The position numbers were made by a program, and so were the translations under genes. A DNA stretch of 6,736 nt from CAZUCD01 sp964618855 (GTDB lineage: Bacteria; Sumerlaeota; Sumerlaeia; SLMS01; JANRJK01), in the NCBI GenBank assembly GCA_964618855.1, contig CAZUCD010000182.1, positions 1-6,736 of the forward strand, given 5' to 3'. Of this stretch, positions 5,343 to 6,736 are shown piece after piece. Below the pieces are notes generated by a model. The model was not told where the DNA came from and did not search any database. It saw nothing but the letters and a program-made list of their open reading frames with translations. Within the stretch, counting starts at the first letter, position 1. Each line of letters begins with the position of its first letter.

Positions 5343-6736
5343 ATGCCGCGCAAAGCCAAGCCCCAGACCACTGCCGAACACGATAGGCTGCGGGAGGACG
5401 CTGCCCGGACACGCAACTGGAAGCGGTGGGGGCCCTACCTGTCGGAGCGCCAATGGGCCACAGTCCGCGAGGACTACAGTCCTGGCGGGGAGTGTTGGGA
5501 CTACTTCCCCCACGACCATGCCCGCAGCCGCGCCTACCGCTGGGGCGAGGACGGCCTGCTGGGCATCACGGACCGGGAGTGCCGCCTGTGCTTCGCCGTC
5601 GCGCTCTGGAACGGGGTCGATCCCATCCTCAAGGAACGCCTGTTCGGCCTGACCGGACCCGAGGGGAACCATGGCGAGGACGTGAAGGAATTGTACTACT
5701 ACCTCGACTCCACGCCGACGCACTCATGGATGCGGGCGCTCTACAAGTACCCCCAGCGCGCCTATCCGTACGAGCGGCTCATCCGAGAGAATCGCACGCG
5801 AGGAAGGGGCGCGCACGAGTTCGAAATCACCGAGGCGGGCCTCTTCGACGACGGGCGCTACTTCGACATCGAGGCCGAGTATGCCAAGGCCGGCCCGGAC
5901 GACGTCCTGATCGAGTTGAGGGCCGTGAACCGGGGTCCCGAGCGCGCCACGCTCCACCTGATCCCCACGCTGTGGTACCGCAACACATGGTCCTGGGGCT
6001 GCAAGCACGAGGGCTGCACGCTGAAGCCGCTGCTCAAGCTCGACGGACCATCGACGGTCGTTGGTTCCCACGAGACGCTGGGCGGCTCGATGTTCGACGT
6101 GGAACTCGCGGAGGGAGCCGCGCGGCCGGAGATTCTCTTCACGGACAACCACACGAACATCGAGCGCCTCTACGGGGTGCCCAATCGCGACCACTGGCTG
6201 AAGGATGCATTCCATCGGCACATCGTCGGGGGGGAACGCGGAGTCACGAATCCCGCCAACCGCGGCACCAAGGTCGGATTCCACCACCAGGTCGAGCTCG
6301 AACCCGGCGGTGAGTTCCGCGTCCGCTTCAGGCTGCGCACGGGTGTCGTCGCCGCCGACGGCCACTTTGGGCGCGAGTTCGACCGCGTCGTCGAATCCCG
6401 CAAGGCCGAGGCCGACGAGTTCTACGCGCACATCCTTCCCGAGGGCCTTGCGCCGGAGGAGCGCAACGTCGCCCGCCAGGCCTTCGCGGGCCTGCTTTGG
6501 AGCAAGCAGTTCTACCACTACATCGTGAAGGACTGGCTGGAGGGGGACCCGGACATGCCGGAGCCCCCCTCGTCGCGCCGCGAGGGGCGCAACCGCGACT
6601 GGGAGCACCTCTTCAACCGCGACATCATCTCCATGCCCGACAAGTGGGAGTACCCGTGGTACGCGGCGTGGGACCTCGCGTTCCACATGGTCCCGTTCGC
6701 GCCGCTGGACCCCGACTTCGCGAAGCAGCAACTGCT
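5343..6736 (+). CDS. GH63/MGH1-like glucosidase, 3' end outside window
   Basis: The frame is open from ATG 5343 to the window edge (464 codons, no stop). It matches the large 'glucosidase' family of roughly 860-900 residues with an MGH1/GH63-type (alpha/alpha)6-barrel catalytic domain. Those enzymes hydrolyse alpha-linked sugars such as oligosaccharides, glucosylglycerate or mannosylglycerate; most long members have no known substrate. Highly typical stretches are NWKRWGPYLSERQW (25-38), REDYSPGGECWDYFPHDHAR (42-61), YRWGEDGLLGI (65-75), KERLFGLTGPEGNHGEDVKE (97-116), LDSTPTHSW (121-129), PTLWYRNTWSWG (208-219) and WEYPWYAAWDLAFH (435-448). Asp444 in the last motif is the likely general acid by analogy with GH63. 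The partner acid lies beyond the window. Residues 150-360 form the beta-rich N-terminal domain and the catalytic barrel begins near 370. There is no signal peptide, so it is probably cytoplasmic. It is transcribed away from the response regulator. Confidence 0.92.
   Translation, partial: MPRKAKPQTTAEHDRLREDAARTRNWKRWGPYLSERQWATVREDYSPGGECWDYFPHDHARSRAYRWGEDGLLGITDRECRLCFAVALWNGVDPILKERLFGLTGPEGNHGEDVKELYYYLDSTPTHSWMRALYKYPQRAYPYERLIRENRTRGRGAHEFEITEAGLFDDGRYFDIEAEYAKAGPDDVLIELRAVNRGPERATLHLIPTLWYRNTWSWGCKHEGCTLKPLLKLDGPSTVVGSHETLGGSMFDVELAEGAARPEILFTDNHTNIERLYGVPNRDHWLKDAFHRHIVGGERGVTNPANRGTKVGFHHQVELEPGGEFRVRFRLRTGVVAADGHFGREFDRVVESRKAEADEFYAHILPEGLAPEERNVARQAFAGLLWSKQFYHYIVKDWLEGDPDMPEPPSSRREGRNRDWEHLFNRDIISMPDKWEYPWYAAWDLAFHMVPFAPLDPDFAKQQL

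Noticed and set aside
5426..6313. Plus-strand frame of 295 codons within the glucosidase gene
   Set aside because: It is an out-of-frame shadow. The frame starting at 5343 matches the GH63/MGH1-like family along its full visible length.

Overview
The window is 6,736 bases of GC-rich bacterial DNA. It holds four complete protein genes and one gene that runs off the right edge. Codons mostly end in G or C, starts are ATG or GTG, and two genes have clear Shine-Dalgarno sites. Nothing here fixes the phylum. The gene families (a GH63/MGH1-like glucosidase, an 'AMP-type' argininosuccinate lyase and an uncharacterised polytopic GT-C-like protein) would suit a free-living GC-rich lineage such as Planctomycetota, Acidobacteriota or Armatimonadota, but that is only an impression.

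Layout, left to right. Positions 1-421 hold no gene I can recognise, only very short reading frames and a C-rich tract. A 253-residue protein of unknown function follows (422-1183, +). Four bases after its stop comes argH, argininosuccinate lyase (1188-2696, +). Seven bases after argH comes a polytopic membrane protein of glycosyltransferase (GT-C/GT39-like) type (2704-4365, +). The tight spacing suggests one transcription unit. However, a terminator-shaped hairpin lies inside the first 21 codons of argH, so the unit may be cut or attenuated there.

On the minus strand, an OmpR/PhoB-type response regulator (5086 down to 4343) converges on the membrane protein gene, and the two coding ends overlap by 23 bases. 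No histidine kinase gene is adjacent. A 256-base AT-richer divergent intergenic region follows, containing a small palindrome. The last gene is a large GH63/MGH1-like glycoside hydrolase (5343 to the window edge, +), cut after 464 codons.

The genes do not form an obvious single pathway: arginine biosynthesis, envelope glycosylation, phospho-signalling and alpha-glycoside hydrolysis sit side by side. I found no tRNA or rRNA, CRISPR array, insertion sequence or phage gene, and no convincing new defence or mobile system. The points most worth a second look are the hairpin inside argH, the unknown protein at 422-1183, the divergent control region next to the orphan response regulator, and the uncharacterised GT-C-like protein.
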